Below, one piece after another: positions 17,639 to 26,184 of a stretch of 44,506 nucleotides of DNA (its first letter is position 1; each line of letters begins with the position of its first letter). Both the position numbers and the translations under genes were made by a program. The stretch is from Microbacteriaceae bacterium (lineage in GTDB: Bacteria; Actinomycetota; Actinomycetes; Actinomycetales; Microbacteriaceae). Where the stretch lies: the NCBI GenBank assembly GCA_025352325.1, contig JANXTR010000024.1:1-44506 (forward strand), in the 5' to 3' direction. The notes under the pieces were generated by a model, which saw nothing but the letters and a program-made list of their open reading frames with translations, did no database searches and was not told the origin of the DNA.

Positions 17639-18685
17639 ATGCCCGAGGCCACAACGACGCGACCAGCCCGCGTCACGCTGCGCCATGTCGCCGAGCGCGT
17701 CGGACTCACGCCGGCGGCCGTCTCGATGGCCCTCTCCGGCAGCTCGCGGATCAGCGAGAAAACCAAAGTGGCTGTCCGCGAGGCCGCGGCGGAACTCGGC
17801 TACGTCCCCAGCTCCGCCGGCCGCGCGCTGCGCCGCCAGCAGTCGGGCGCGATCGCCCTCATCGTTCCGAACACCACGCACCACGTCTTCGGACACTTGT
17901 ACTTCATGCACGTGCTGACCGGGGTCGCCTCCGTCGCGAACGGGCAGGACGCCCAGTTGCTCGTCTCGACGAACGCCGACGAGGCCGACGGAATCACCGC
18001 GTACGAGCGGGTCCTTCGCTCGCGGAGTGCCGACGGCGCGATCGTCACCAGCGCCGCGATCGGTGACCCGAACGTCGAGCGACTGACCACGAGCGGGCTC
18101 CCGGTTGTGCTCATCGGGCGCTTCCCGGAGTTCCCCGAGGCGCCCAGCGTCTGGATCGATGATGTCGCGTCGAGCCGTGCCATCACCGAGCACCTGCTCC
18201 AGGTGCACGGTCGTCGCCGGCTGGTCCACGTCACCGGCCCGCTGGATCACCAGACCGCCGTCGATCGACGCGAGGGCTTCCTTGCCGCTGTCCGCGCGGC
18301 AGGCATTGAGCACGATTGCCTCATGGTGGAAGGCGATTTCTCCGAACAGTCGGGCACCGATGCAGCGGACGCGATCCGCGACTGGCACGCGGACGGCGTG
18401 GTGTTCGCCAACGACGACATGGCCTTCGGCGGAATGCTCGCTCTGCGCGTGGCCGGGGTTGACATCCCCGGCCAGGTGTCGGTCGTCGGCTTCGACGACT
18501 TCGGTCTCGCCCGCTCGACGACCCCGGGCATCACCACCGTTCACGTCCCGGCGGAGTCGATCGCCGAAACGGCGGCGCACCTGCTCTTTGCCCTGATCTC
18601 CGGTGGGGTGGCGCCCGTCGCGCCGACACCGGAACCCGAACTGCGCATCCGCGAATCCTGCGGATGCCGTCCCGCCCCGAGCTGA
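17639..18685 (+). CDS. LacI-family transcriptional repressor
   Basis: The 348-residue protein starts with a DNA-binding domain, VTLRHVAERVGLTPAAVSMA at residues 12-31, followed by the hinge region GYVPSSAGRALRRQQSG and a periplasmic-binding-protein-like sensor domain that ends with VSVVGFDDFGLARSTTPGIT and the terminal RESCGCRP. The ligand is presumably the sugar imported by the adjoining transporter. ATG 17639 is chosen because it places the helix-turn-helix at the usual distance; ATG 17624 and GTG 17588 are in-frame alternatives. The gene is preceded by a promoter and a LacI-type palindrome and followed after 67 bases by the binding-protein gene. Confidence 0.93.
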   Translation: MPEATTTRPARVTLRHVAERVGLTPAAVSMALSGSSRISEKTKVAVREAAAELGYVPSSAGRALRRQQSGAIALIVPNTTHHVFGHLYFMHVLTGVASVANGQDAQLLVSTNADEADGITAYERVLRSRSADGAIVTSAAIGDPNVERLTTSGLPVVLIGRFPEFPEAPSVWIDDVASSRAITEHLLQVHGRRRLVHVTGPLDHQTAVDRREGFLAAVRAAGIEHDCLMVEGDFSEQSGTDAADAIRDWHADGVVFANDDMAFGGMLALRVAGVDIPGQVSVVGFDDFGLARSTTPGITTVHVPAESIAETAAHLLFALISGGVAPVAPTPEPELRIRESCGCRPAPS

Positions 18686-18734
18686 CCGTCTCGGTTCCGA
18701 TACCCCTCCCGGTCGACCCTGCATCACCCGCACC

Positions 18735-18752
18735 ATGTTCGAAGGAGAACAT
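18735..18752 (+). promoter_or_regulatory. Ribosome binding site in a hairpin loop before the binding-protein gene
   Basis: ATGTTC and GAACAT form a 6-bp stem around GAAGGA (18741-18746), the core of the Shine-Dalgarno, directly adjacent to the ATG at 18753. The ribosome site would be displayed in the loop or masked, depending on stability. Confidence 0.45.
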
Positions 18753-20018
18753 ATGAAGAAGAGAATCGCCGCTGCCGCTGCGGGAGCCGTCGTGCTCGCG
18801 CTCGGCCTGGCCGCCTGCTCGGGCACCTCGTCGTCCGGAACCGGAGGCAAGGTCGAGCTGTCGGTCTGGACCGGTTTCACTGGAGGTGACCGTCCCGGCT
18901 ACGCGCAGATCGTCAAGAACTTCAACGCCTCGCACCCCGACATCCACGTGACGATGACGGTGCAGCCGTGGGACACCATCGGCCAGAAGCTGCCGTCGGC
19001 CTGGCTCACCGGGCAGGGGCCAGACATCGCGGCCCCGAGTCCCGATCCGAACGCGATCGCCCAGTACGTGAAAACGAACTCGGTGCTGCCCATCACCCTC
19101 ACCGGTGACGGCGACAGCAAGATCAACGTCGACAAGCTCGCACCGGGCACCGTGAAAGAGTTCACGTACGGCGGCAAGCTCTACGCGATCCCGGCGAACT
19201 TCGCGTCGCTGAGCCTGTATTACAACAAGAAGATGTTCGTGGCGGCCGGGATCGACGGCCCGCCGACGACCGTCGCCGAGTTCGCCGACGACGCGAAGAA
19301 GCTCACCATCGACGGCGGCACGACGCAGTCCGGCCTGGTGCTCGCCGACAACCAGACGATCCAGATGTGGCCGATCCTGCAGTGGCTCGAGGGCGGCGAC
19401 ATCGTCGACTCGAACAACTGCAGCGCGGTCCAGACCGCAGCCAGCCAGAAGGGCCTCAAGATCTGGGGTGACCTGGTCGCCAAGGACGGCATCTCGCCGG
19501 TGGGGCTGACCGGCGCGCAGGCGGACTCGCTCTTCTCGGCGGGCAAGGCTGCGATGGAGATCAACGGCCCGTGGGCGGCACCCGGCTACAAGTCGGCGGG
19601 AATCGACCTGGGTATCGCTGCGGTGCCCACGGGTGTCGACGGCGCAGTGACCCTCGGTGCGATTGCGCCGCTGGCCATCTCGGCGAAGACCAAGCACCCT
19701 CAGGAGGCGCAGGAGTTCCTCGCGTACTGGACGAGCAAGTCGGTGCAGAAGACCTTCTCCACGACAACGGGCTTCCCACCGCTCCGCACTGATCTCGCCG
19801 ATGACGCGACCCTGAAGGCCGACCCGGTCGTCTCCGTGTTCGCGGCGCAGGTTCCCGACGCACGGCTGTACCTTCCGAAGGTGCCCAATGCGACCCAGGT
19901 GGACAGCGACGCCTACACGACGATGATCGGCCAGATCACGCGAGGAACGGATGTCGCCACCGCGACCGCCACCGCGCAGGCTGCCATCAACAAGCTCACG
20001 GGGTGCACCACCAAGTGA
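18753..20018 (+). CDS. ABC transporter sugar-binding lipoprotein (CUT1 type)
   Basis: The 421-residue product has a lipoprotein signal with lipobox LAAC (C22), followed by a Ser/Gly/Thr linker and an extracellular solute-binding family 1 fold: VELSVWTGFTG, FNASHPDIHVTM, GQGPDIAAPSPDP, YGGKLYAIPANFASLSLYYN and the C-terminal FLAYWTSKSVQKTFSTTTGF. It would capture an oligosaccharide or glycoside outside the membrane and pass it to the two permeases encoded next. The start is the ATG with GAAGGAG six bases upstream. The ATPase subunit is not encoded here; such systems often share a distant MsmK/MsiK-type ATPase. Confidence 0.95.
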   Translation: MKKRIAAAAAGAVVLALGLAACSGTSSSGTGGKVELSVWTGFTGGDRPGYAQIVKNFNASHPDIHVTMTVQPWDTIGQKLPSAWLTGQGPDIAAPSPDPNAIAQYVKTNSVLPITLTGDGDSKINVDKLAPGTVKEFTYGGKLYAIPANFASLSLYYNKKMFVAAGIDGPPTTVAEFADDAKKLTIDGGTTQSGLVLADNQTIQMWPILQWLEGGDIVDSNNCSAVQTAASQKGLKIWGDLVAKDGISPVGLTGAQADSLFSAGKAAMEINGPWAAPGYKSAGIDLGIAAVPTGVDGAVTLGAIAPLAISAKTKHPQEAQEFLAYWTSKSVQKTFSTTTGFPPLRTDLADDATLKADPVVSVFAAQVPDARLYLPKVPNATQVDSDAYTTMIGQITRGTDVATATATAQAAINKLTGCTTK

Positions 20019-20947
20019 GCGCCAGCACCATCACCGGAGCCCGGACGGCATCCGCCGGCCGGGCTCCGGCCTCCCCTCGCAGACGCACGCGCTGGTCGCC
20101 CGGCCTGCTGTTCCTGGCCCCCAGTCTCCTCATCCTCGGTGTCTTCGTGCTGTGGCCGATCGCCCAGTCGTTCTACTACAGCCTGTTCGACTGGACCATC
20201 GGGGCCAACAGCCAGAAGTGGCTCGGCCTCGGCAACTACGTGGCCCTCACCCAGGACCCGCACTTCTGGAACGCCCTCGGAGTGACGATGGTCTACACGG
20301 TCATCACCGTCGTCCTGCTCGTGGTGCTGGGGTTCCTGGTTGCGCTGGCGCTGCAAGGCGAGGGGCTCATCACCCGCATCGTGCGCTCGGCGCTGTTCTT
20401 CCCGACAATCGTGTCGTTGGTCTCGATCGGACTGGTCTGGAAGTTCCTCCTCGACCCGCAGATCGGCCTCGTCGGCGGCCTGTTCGACCTGATCGGTGCC
20501 AAGCCGATCGCGTTTCTCACGGATCCCTCCCTCGCCTTGCCCTCGCTGATCTTCGTCGGCGTCTGGAAGAGCGTCGGGTTCGCGATGATCATCTTCGTCG
20601 GGGGGCTCAAGGCCGTCCCGGCTGAGCGCTATGAGGCCGCTCGCCTCGACGGCACCTCTCGGGCGCAGTCGGTCTGGTTCATCACCCTGCCGAGCATCCG
20701 CCCCACGCTGCTGTTCGCCACCCTCATTCTCACCATCCAGTCATTGCAGCTCTTCGACCTGGTCTATGTCATGACCGGGGGAGGGCCCCTCTTCGCCACC
20801 GACTCCCTGGTCAACCTGCTGTACCGCTCCGGTTTCGTCGACTACAAGACGGGATATGCGGCGGCCATCTCCTGGGTGCTGTTCGCCATCGTCATGATCA
20901 TTTCCGGCATCCAACTGCGGCTCTTTCGGTACGACGATGTCGACTGA
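20015..20947 (+). CDS. ABC sugar permease, MalF/UgpA type
   Basis: The 310-residue protein has a basic N-terminus and six hydrophobic segments; the ATPase-coupling EAA loop is EAARLDGTSRAQSVWFITLP. It is the first permease of a CUT1 importer. GTG at 20015 overlaps the binding-protein stop as GTGA and is preferred over the in-frame GTG at 20003. It overlaps the second permease by 11 bases. Confidence 0.94.
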   Translation: MSASTITGARTASAGRAPASPRRRTRWSPGLLFLAPSLLILGVFVLWPIAQSFYYSLFDWTIGANSQKWLGLGNYVALTQDPHFWNALGVTMVYTVITVVLLVVLGFLVALALQGEGLITRIVRSALFFPTIVSLVSIGLVWKFLLDPQIGLVGGLFDLIGAKPIAFLTDPSLALPSLIFVGVWKSVGFAMIIFVGGLKAVPAERYEAARLDGTSRAQSVWFITLPSIRPTLLFATLILTIQSLQLFDLVYVMTGGGPLFATDSLVNLLYRSGFVDYKTGYAAAISWVLFAIVMIISGIQLRLFRYDDVD

Positions 20948-21806
20948 GACCCTGCGCCAGCGGAGGACGCGGCCGGCGCGGCGAGCAGACGGAGCGACCA
21001 TCAACCGGATCCTGGTCCGCATCTTCATCGGCGTGGGAGTCGTGCTCGCGCTCGTTCCCTTCATCTGGATGGTGTCCGGCTCGTTCCGGAGCGAAGCCGA
21101 CCTCTTCGGCAACCCGGCGAGCCTCTTTCCGGGAAGCATCACCCTGCACGGCTACGAGAGCGTCTGGCAGCAGCTGCCGTTCCTGCGCCTTCTGCTCAAC
21201 TCCTTCGTGTTTGCCGGAGTGACGACGCTGCTCACCCTGTTGTTCGACTCGCTGAGCGCCTATGCGCTTGCCCGGTTGCGATTCCGAGGACGCACGCTGT
21301 GCTTCATCCTCGTGCTGATCACGCTGATGGTGCCCTTCCAGGTGACGCTGATCCCGGTGTTCATCGAGCTGTTCCACCTCGGCTGGCTGAACACCTATCA
21401 GGGCCTCATCGTGCCGCGGGCGACGAGCGCGTTCGGGATCTTCCTGCTGCGCCAGGCCTTCATCTCGATTCCGACCGAGCTCGACGAGGCTGCGCGGATC
21501 GACGGCGCAAGCCATCTGCGCATCTACTGGTCGGTCATCCTGCCGCTCGCGAAGCCGGCCCTCGCGACGGTCGCGGTGCTCAACTTCATGAACCTCTGGA
21601 ACGACCTGCTCTGGCCGCTGGTGGTGACCAGCGATCCGAACATGCTGACGCTGCCGGCCGGGCTCACCCTGTTCGGCGGAGCGCACGTGACCGACCATGC
21701 GGTTCTTCTGGCAGGCGCGGTCATCTCGCTTTTGCCGATCGCCGTTGCCTTCTTCCTCGCGCAGAAGTACTTCGTTGCGGGCGTCTCGACCTCGGGGTTG
21801 AAGTAG
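20937..21806 (+). CDS. ABC sugar permease, MalG/UgpE type
   Basis: The 289-residue partner permease has six transmembrane segments, an N-terminal basic stretch, and the EAA loop DEAARIDGASHLRIYWSVIL followed by PLAKPALATVAVL. It pairs with the upstream permease to form the channel. Its stop overlaps the start of the glycosidase gene by one base (TAGTG). Confidence 0.94.
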   Translation: MSTETLRQRRTRPARRADGATINRILVRIFIGVGVVLALVPFIWMVSGSFRSEADLFGNPASLFPGSITLHGYESVWQQLPFLRLLLNSFVFAGVTTLLTLLFDSLSAYALARLRFRGRTLCFILVLITLMVPFQVTLIPVFIELFHLGWLNTYQGLIVPRATSAFGIFLLRQAFISIPTELDEAARIDGASHLRIYWSVILPLAKPALATVAVLNFMNLWNDLLWPLVVTSDPNMLTLPAGLTLFGGAHVTDHAVLLAGAVISLLPIAVAFFLAQKYFVAGVSTSGLK

Positions 21807-23119
21807 TGGGCGCCCAGTTCGAGGCGGGTTCCTTCACCTGGCTGACCGGCATCGAGGACACCTGCGTCTATCCGGCCGCTCACTACGGGATGCCGCCCCT
21901 CGACGAGTTCGCCCTGACGGGGCACGACGAGCACTGGCGGGACGATCTTCGCTGGGCCCGAGATCTCGGCTGCACCGGGATCCGCTACGGCGCCGCGTGG
22001 CCGCGCACCCATCCGGCTCCCGGCCGCTTTGCCTGGGAGTGGCTCGATGAGCGACTCGAGTTCGCGCAGCAGCTCGGTCTCACCGTCATCGCCGACCTCG
22101 TCCACTACGGAACGCCCACCTGGCTGGACCGCTCCTTCGCCGACCCCCGCTACCCGGACGTCGTCGCCGAGTTCGCCGGCGAGTTCGCCGCGCGATACCG
22201 CGGCGTGGTGGACGCGATCACTCCGCTCAACGAACCGGTCACGACCGCCTCCTTCGCCGGTCTGCGCGGGGTCTGGCCGCCCGCGCTCACCGGCTGGGAC
22301 GGCTGGACGACGGTCACCACCCAACTGGCGCTCGGGATGAGCAGGTCGATCGCGGCGATCCGATCCGCGAACCCCGACGCGACGATCGTGCACGTCGAGG
22401 CGTCCGCGCTCTACGAGGCAGCAGGAGGGGTGAGCGATGCGACGGAGCTGGCCGAGCACCGCCAGCACCTGGAGCGGGTCGCGATCATCCCGACCGAGCT
22501 GCTGCTGGGGCGCGTTCGGGCCGAGGACGAGCTCGGCCGCTGGTTGCTCGCGCACGGGGCGGATCCGGCGGCACTCGACGAACTCGCTGCGCGGCCTACG
22601 AGGATCGACATCCTGGGGGTCAACTACTATCCGGATCTGACGCCGCGGGCGTTGCACGTGCTCGACGGCGAGATCCACCAGCAGGCCGTCAACCGGGACG
22701 CCGCGGGACTCGAGCGGGTGCTGCGCGACGCCGAAGCGCGCTGGGGGCTGCCGATGATGATCACCGAGACCAGCATCGAGGGGACCGAGCAGGTTCGGGC
22801 CGACTGGGTCGCCTCGTCGACGGCCGCCGTCGGCCGGCTCCGGGACGAGGGGATGGATCTGCGGGGCTACACCTGGTGGCCGCTCGTCGACTTCGTCGAC
22901 TGGTCGTGGGCGGCGGGCGGCCGCAACGTCGAGGAGTTCGCGGTCGACGCGGACGTCATCGCGGAGCGCACCAGTTCCCCGGGACGGGTCACTCCGTACC
23001 TGCGCCGGATGGGGCTGGCGCGGCTTGAGGAGGAGCCGGGGGGAATACTGCGCCGCCTGCCGGACGCGTCAGCCGCGGCCTTCGTCGAGCGAGCTCGCGG
23101 CACGGGGATGGCGCGGTAG
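21806..23119 (+). CDS. Family-1-like glycoside hydrolase (beta-glycosidase)
   Basis: The 437-residue protein has no signal peptide and would act on the imported sugar in the cytoplasm. It shows a clan GH-A barrel with FTWLTGIEDTC at the start, LGCTGIRYGAAWPRTHP, the acid/base glutamate E143 in PLNEPV, LGVNYYPD, and the nucleophile E321 in MITETSIEG, followed by RGYTWWPLVDFVDWSW. The nucleophile context differs from the usual ITENG of GH1. The GTG start overlaps the permease stop. It is the last gene of the LacI operon; no terminator was seen after it. The sugar is not predictable. Confidence 0.85.
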   Translation: MGAQFEAGSFTWLTGIEDTCVYPAAHYGMPPLDEFALTGHDEHWRDDLRWARDLGCTGIRYGAAWPRTHPAPGRFAWEWLDERLEFAQQLGLTVIADLVHYGTPTWLDRSFADPRYPDVVAEFAGEFAARYRGVVDAITPLNEPVTTASFAGLRGVWPPALTGWDGWTTVTTQLALGMSRSIAAIRSANPDATIVHVEASALYEAAGGVSDATELAEHRQHLERVAIIPTELLLGRVRAEDELGRWLLAHGADPAALDELAARPTRIDILGVNYYPDLTPRALHVLDGEIHQQAVNRDAAGLERVLRDAEARWGLPMMITETSIEGTEQVRADWVASSTAAVGRLRDEGMDLRGYTWWPLVDFVDWSWAAGGRNVEEFAVDADVIAERTSSPGRVTPYLRRMGLARLEEEPGGILRRLPDASAAAFVERARGTGMAR

Positions 23120-23271
23120 GGGAGATACCGAGGATTCTGACCCGCGTCGATTTCCGCCGCGGGATCTCGAGAGCTGGCGGCGTTCGCCGAGCATCCGCTG
23201 GATCGTGGGCGCATCGACCGCCCGCTGCGGCCGGAGCCCGGCTACGAAGAGCACGTACAGCGAACACGGCG

Positions 23272-23277
23272 TAGCCT
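23272..23277 (+). promoter_or_regulatory. -10 box for leaderless small membrane protein gene
   Basis: TAGCCT ends six bases before the ATG at 23284. The stretch 23120-23271 has no gene that I can support. Confidence 0.5.
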
Positions 23278-23283
23278 GGACAC

Positions 23284-23487
23284 ATGCCGACAGACCTGTG
23301 GGGTGGGATCATCTGGTCCGTCGCGCCAACGGTCGTGATCGGCCTGCTGTTCTGGTTCATCATGCGCTCGGTCATCCACTCGGACCGCAACGAGCGCAAG
23401 GCCTATTCGAAGATCGAGGCCGAGGAGCGCGCGCGTTTCGCCGCGAACTCGCCGATCGAACCGGGTGGGAAGCCGACGACTCCGTAG
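23284..23487 (+). CDS. Small single-pass membrane protein (67 residues)
   Basis: The product starts MPTDLWGGIIWSVAPT, contains a hydrophobic helix at about 10-28, and continues with a charged cytoplasmic-type tail (HSDRNERKAYSKIEAEERAR). It has a normal high G/C third-position pattern and a -10 box placed for leaderless transcription. The family was not recognised. It is convergent with the kinase/phospho-lyase operon. Confidence 0.75.
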   Translation: MPTDLWGGIIWSVAPTVVIGLLFWFIMRSVIHSDRNERKAYSKIEAEERARFAANSPIEPGGKPTTP

Positions 23488-23641
23488 GGTCGCTGTTCGA
23501 ACTCGGCTCCGGGCTCCTCCTTCGTGTTCGGGCTGTCGACGACGATGTTCCACCCGGGGGAGTGCTACACGTGGTCGGGGTGCGGGACGGGAATCAGGTT
23601 CAGTTCCGGGATTCCGACGAAGTGGGCCGGGTCAGTCGCTG

Positions 23642-23823
23642 TCCGGTGTGCGGATGCGCCGGCACGTCCATCGCGCCCCGCCCGTTCACCGGATCGGGCC
23701 GCCGAGCGGCACCTCTCGCGGTGCGAGCAGCTCGATGGCCGGCGCGGCAGCAGGGGTGTCGACGGGCTCGACCGCGGTCTCGACCAGCGCGACCTCGGCG
23801 GGATCCTTCTCCCGGTTGCTCAA
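23642..23823 (-). pseudogene. Pirin-family gene remnant
   Basis: On the minus strand a TTG (23821-23823) overlaps the phospho-lyase stop as TTGA, with AAGGAG five bases before it, and opens 45 codons ending IELLAPREVPLGGPIR and then TGA (23686-23688). REVPLGGP is the N-terminal signature of pirins, where it is followed by roughly 35 residues and then a metal-site motif like MDVPPHPHTG. Here GAMDVPAHPHTGQ occurs only about a dozen bases after the stop and in another frame (from 23671 downwards). The pattern fits a pirin gene that has lost an internal segment and its 3' part. A functional 45-residue peptide cannot be excluded. Nothing else convincing was found in 23488-23641. Confidence 0.6.
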
Positions 23824-25118
23824 GCGCGCTCCTTCAGGACCTCGGCCAACTCGGTCACCAGTCTCGTCGCATCCGCCTCGTCGAATACAAGCGGCGGGCG
23901 GATCTTGAGCGTGTGGTTGTCGGGACCGGATGCCGCGAGCAGAATGTGTCGCCCGCGGAGCGCGTTCACGACATCCAGGGCGAGCACCTCGTCGGGTCGG
24001 CCGTCTCCATCCACCAGGTCGACGCCGAGGAACAGGCCAGCGCCGCGCACCGCGCCGACACGCGGATCATCGAGCTCGCGCAGGGCGGCGAGCAGGGCGC
24101 TCCCGACGCGCGCCGCGTGCTCGGGCAGGCGCTGGTCTCGTACGACGTCGAGCGTGGCCTGCGCCGCCGCGATCGAGACGGGGTTGCCGCCGAACGTGTT
24201 GAAGTACCGGCCGCGCGCCGCGAAGGCGTCGACGAGGTCGCGGCGGGCGACCACCCCGGCGATCGGATGCCCGTTGCCCATCGGTTTGCCGAGCGTGACG
24301 AGGTCGGGCTCGAGCCCGTGGCGCCCGAAGCCCCACAGGCTTGCATGCTCGCCGCTCCGGCCCAGTCGCCCGAACCCGGGTTGCACCTCGTCGGCGAGAA
24401 AGATGCCGCCCGCGGCATGGATCGCCGCGACCGCGGCCGGCAGGCCGACGGCATCCGGGAAAACGCCGTCCGACGCGAAGATCGTGTCGACGATCAGCGC
24501 GGCGGGCCGGATGCCGGCCTCCGCGAGTGACGCGATGGCGACGACCACCGCGGCGCCCAGGTCGACCCCGGGGGCGGGGGCGTCGATCGTCCGCACCCAC
24601 GGAGCCAGCGAGTCCATGCCGCCCAGCGACGGCGAAATCGCCGCCACCTTGGCGGTGACGCCGTGGTACGCGTTGTGCGTGACGATCACGCCCTCGTTGC
24701 CGGTCGCGGCCTTCGCGATGCGGAGGGCGAGATCGTTCGCCTCGGACCCGGTGCAGGTGAACATGACGTTCGCGAGGTGCCCCGGGAAGGTGCCGAGCAG
24801 GTCCTCGGCGTAGACGATCGTGGCCTCGTCGAGGTAGCGGGTGTGGGTGTTGAGGTGTGCCGCCTGCTCGGCGATGGCGGCGACGACCCGGGGGTGCGCG
24901 TGCCCGACCGAGGGCACGTTGTTGTAAACGTCCAGGTATTCGACGCCCTCGCGATCCCAGACGCGAGCGCCCTCACCCCGCACGAGTTCGAGAGGTTCGC
25001 GGTAGAACAGCCGGTAGGCCGAGCCGAGCGCCGCCGCGCGACGGCGCACGAGATCGGCGGTGCGGGGAGTGAGCGCGTCGACCGCAGCCGGATCGAAGTA
25101 GCTCGTGGGTCCCGGCAT
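23820..25118 (-). CDS. Class-III PLP enzyme, phospho-lyase-like (AGXT2L family)
   Basis: The 432-residue protein has the class III aminotransferase fold: TGSEANDLALRIA, THNAYHGVT, ADEVQPGFGRLG and the PLP lysine in TLGKPMGNGHPIAGVV, followed by YFNTFGGNPVS. The GKPMGNGHP and YFNT-GGNPVS pair is characteristic of the ethanolamine-phosphate and phospho-hydroxylysine phospho-lyases rather than ordinary transaminases; these remove phosphate and ammonia from a phosphorylated amino alcohol to give an aldehyde. The start ATG (25118) overlaps the kinase stop as TGATG, making a kinase/lyase pair. The substrate is not known. Confidence 0.85.
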   Translation of the reverse strand: MPGPTSYFDPAAVDALTPRTADLVRRRAAALGSAYRLFYREPLELVRGEGARVWDREGVEYLDVYNNVPSVGHAHPRVVAAIAEQAAHLNTHTRYLDEATIVYAEDLLGTFPGHLANVMFTCTGSEANDLALRIAKAATGNEGVIVTHNAYHGVTAKVAAISPSLGGMDSLAPWVRTIDAPAPGVDLGAAVVVAIASLAEAGIRPAALIVDTIFASDGVFPDAVGLPAAVAAIHAAGGIFLADEVQPGFGRLGRSGEHASLWGFGRHGLEPDLVTLGKPMGNGHPIAGVVARRDLVDAFAARGRYFNTFGGNPVSIAAAQATLDVVRDQRLPEHAARVGSALLAALRELDDPRVGAVRGAGLFLGVDLVDGDGRPDEVLALDVVNALRGRHILLAASGPDNHTLKIRPPLVFDEADATRLVTELAEVLKERA

Positions 25119-26152
25119 CAGAGTTCCTCTCGTTCGGCGATTGCGAGTTGCGCCGCGGTGTGTGCGACGTTGCGGCCGAGGTAGTCGGCGTTGGCGGGGA
25201 GCTGACGGGCCAACCACGACCCGAGCAGGATGCGCTGCACGAGGCGCGCGACAACCAGCCGGGGCAACAGCTCGCGCTCGCCCGGCTCGAGCGGGAGCAC
25301 GCTCTCCCAGCCGGCGACCATGCCATCAATGGTGTCGGATGCCGCGTACTGGTCGTCGGCGGGGAGCAGGTAGCTCGTGGTGACGGCAAGGTCGAGCACG
25401 CGGGCCGTACGGACCACATCGCCGAAGTCGAGGACGGCGACCACCCGGGTCGCCCGTTCATCCACCAGCAGGTTGTCGAGGTTGCCGTCGTTGTGGATGA
25501 ACTGCTGCGGCAGCGCGGCCAGCCGAGGTGCGACCTCCCGCACGTGACGGTCGAGCGCGGCGGCAACCGGGGCCGGATCCACCACCGCCTCGAACAGCTC
25601 GGCGAGCTCGGGCAGGCGGGCGACGTCCCACGCGAGCATCCTGCTCTCAGCGGGATGCCGGAAGTCGGCGAGGGACGCCGTCAGCCGCGCCTGCGTCGAT
25701 CCGACCGCGTGCAGGAGCTCGGTCGAGGGGGCGGCGTCCCAGAGCGCGGCGCGGAGCGATTGGCCCGGCATCCAGGGCATGAGCCGCGCGATGCGTCCGC
25801 CGCCGGCGATCGGGACGACCGGCTGGAACGTCCCGTCGAGAGTCGGCAGCAACCGGGGCACCGGCAGCGTCGGGTCGTGCGAGTCCGCCCAGTCGACGGC
25901 GGAGACCTGCAGGTCGATCACCGAGGGATCGTCGCCCGGGTGGGCGATCTTGAGCGCGTAGCCGGGGTGGTCGGCATCGCCCGTCGCGCCCGCGACCTCC
26001 ACGCGGAAGGTGTCGTCGCGCTCCGTGTCGACGCGAGTGACGCGAGCGGCGTGCACTCCCCAGTGGCGCAGGGCGAGCGTGGCGGCATCCGACTCGGTGG
26101 CCCGCTCGAACGGCGCGGCCAGATCGGCCGCCAGCAGCTCGCGCACGCCCAT
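25118..26152 (-). CDS. APH-fold small-molecule kinase, partner of the phospho-lyase
   Basis: The 344-residue protein has a kinase fold with a nucleotide-binding N-lobe (DDTFRVEV, YALKIAHP), the catalytic loop FIHNDGNLDNLLVDE with the key Asp, and the metal-binding VLDFGDV. This is the aminoglycoside phosphotransferase/choline kinase superfamily. Because it is coupled to an AGXT2L-type phospho-lyase, and APH-fold kinases phosphorylate hydroxylysine and ethanolamine-like compounds elsewhere, the likely role is phosphorylation of an amino alcohol rather than antibiotic resistance (inference). TAGCCT ends six bases before the ATG, predicting a leaderless transcript. Confidence 0.85.
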   Translation of the reverse strand: MGVRELLAADLAAPFERATESDAATLALRHWGVHAARVTRVDTERDDTFRVEVAGATGDADHPGYALKIAHPGDDPSVIDLQVSAVDWADSHDPTLPVPRLLPTLDGTFQPVVPIAGGGRIARLMPWMPGQSLRAALWDAAPSTELLHAVGSTQARLTASLADFRHPAESRMLAWDVARLPELAELFEAVVDPAPVAAALDRHVREVAPRLAALPQQFIHNDGNLDNLLVDERATRVVAVLDFGDVVRTARVLDLAVTTSYLLPADDQYAASDTIDGMVAGWESVLPLEPGERELLPRLVVARLVQRILLGSWLARQLPANADYLGRNVAHTAAQLAIAEREEL

Positions 26153-26158
26153 GCCGCC

Positions 26159-26164
26159 AGGCTA
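26159..26164 (-). promoter_or_regulatory. -10 box for leaderless kinase/phospho-lyase transcript
   Basis: On the minus strand TAGCCT is followed by six bases and the ATG at 26152. Confidence 0.5.
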
Positions 26165-26184
26165 CCGCGCGCGCTGACGACACG

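Noticed and set aside
23524-24813. 429-residue plus-strand frame opposite the phospho-lyase gene
   Set aside because: It is antisense to a clear PLP enzyme, Arg/Ser/Pro-rich, without motifs.
25118-26152. Antibiotic-resistance aminoglycoside phosphotransferase
   Set aside because: The fold matches, but the overlap with a phospho-lyase-like gene and the lack of mobile elements favour a metabolic kinase.
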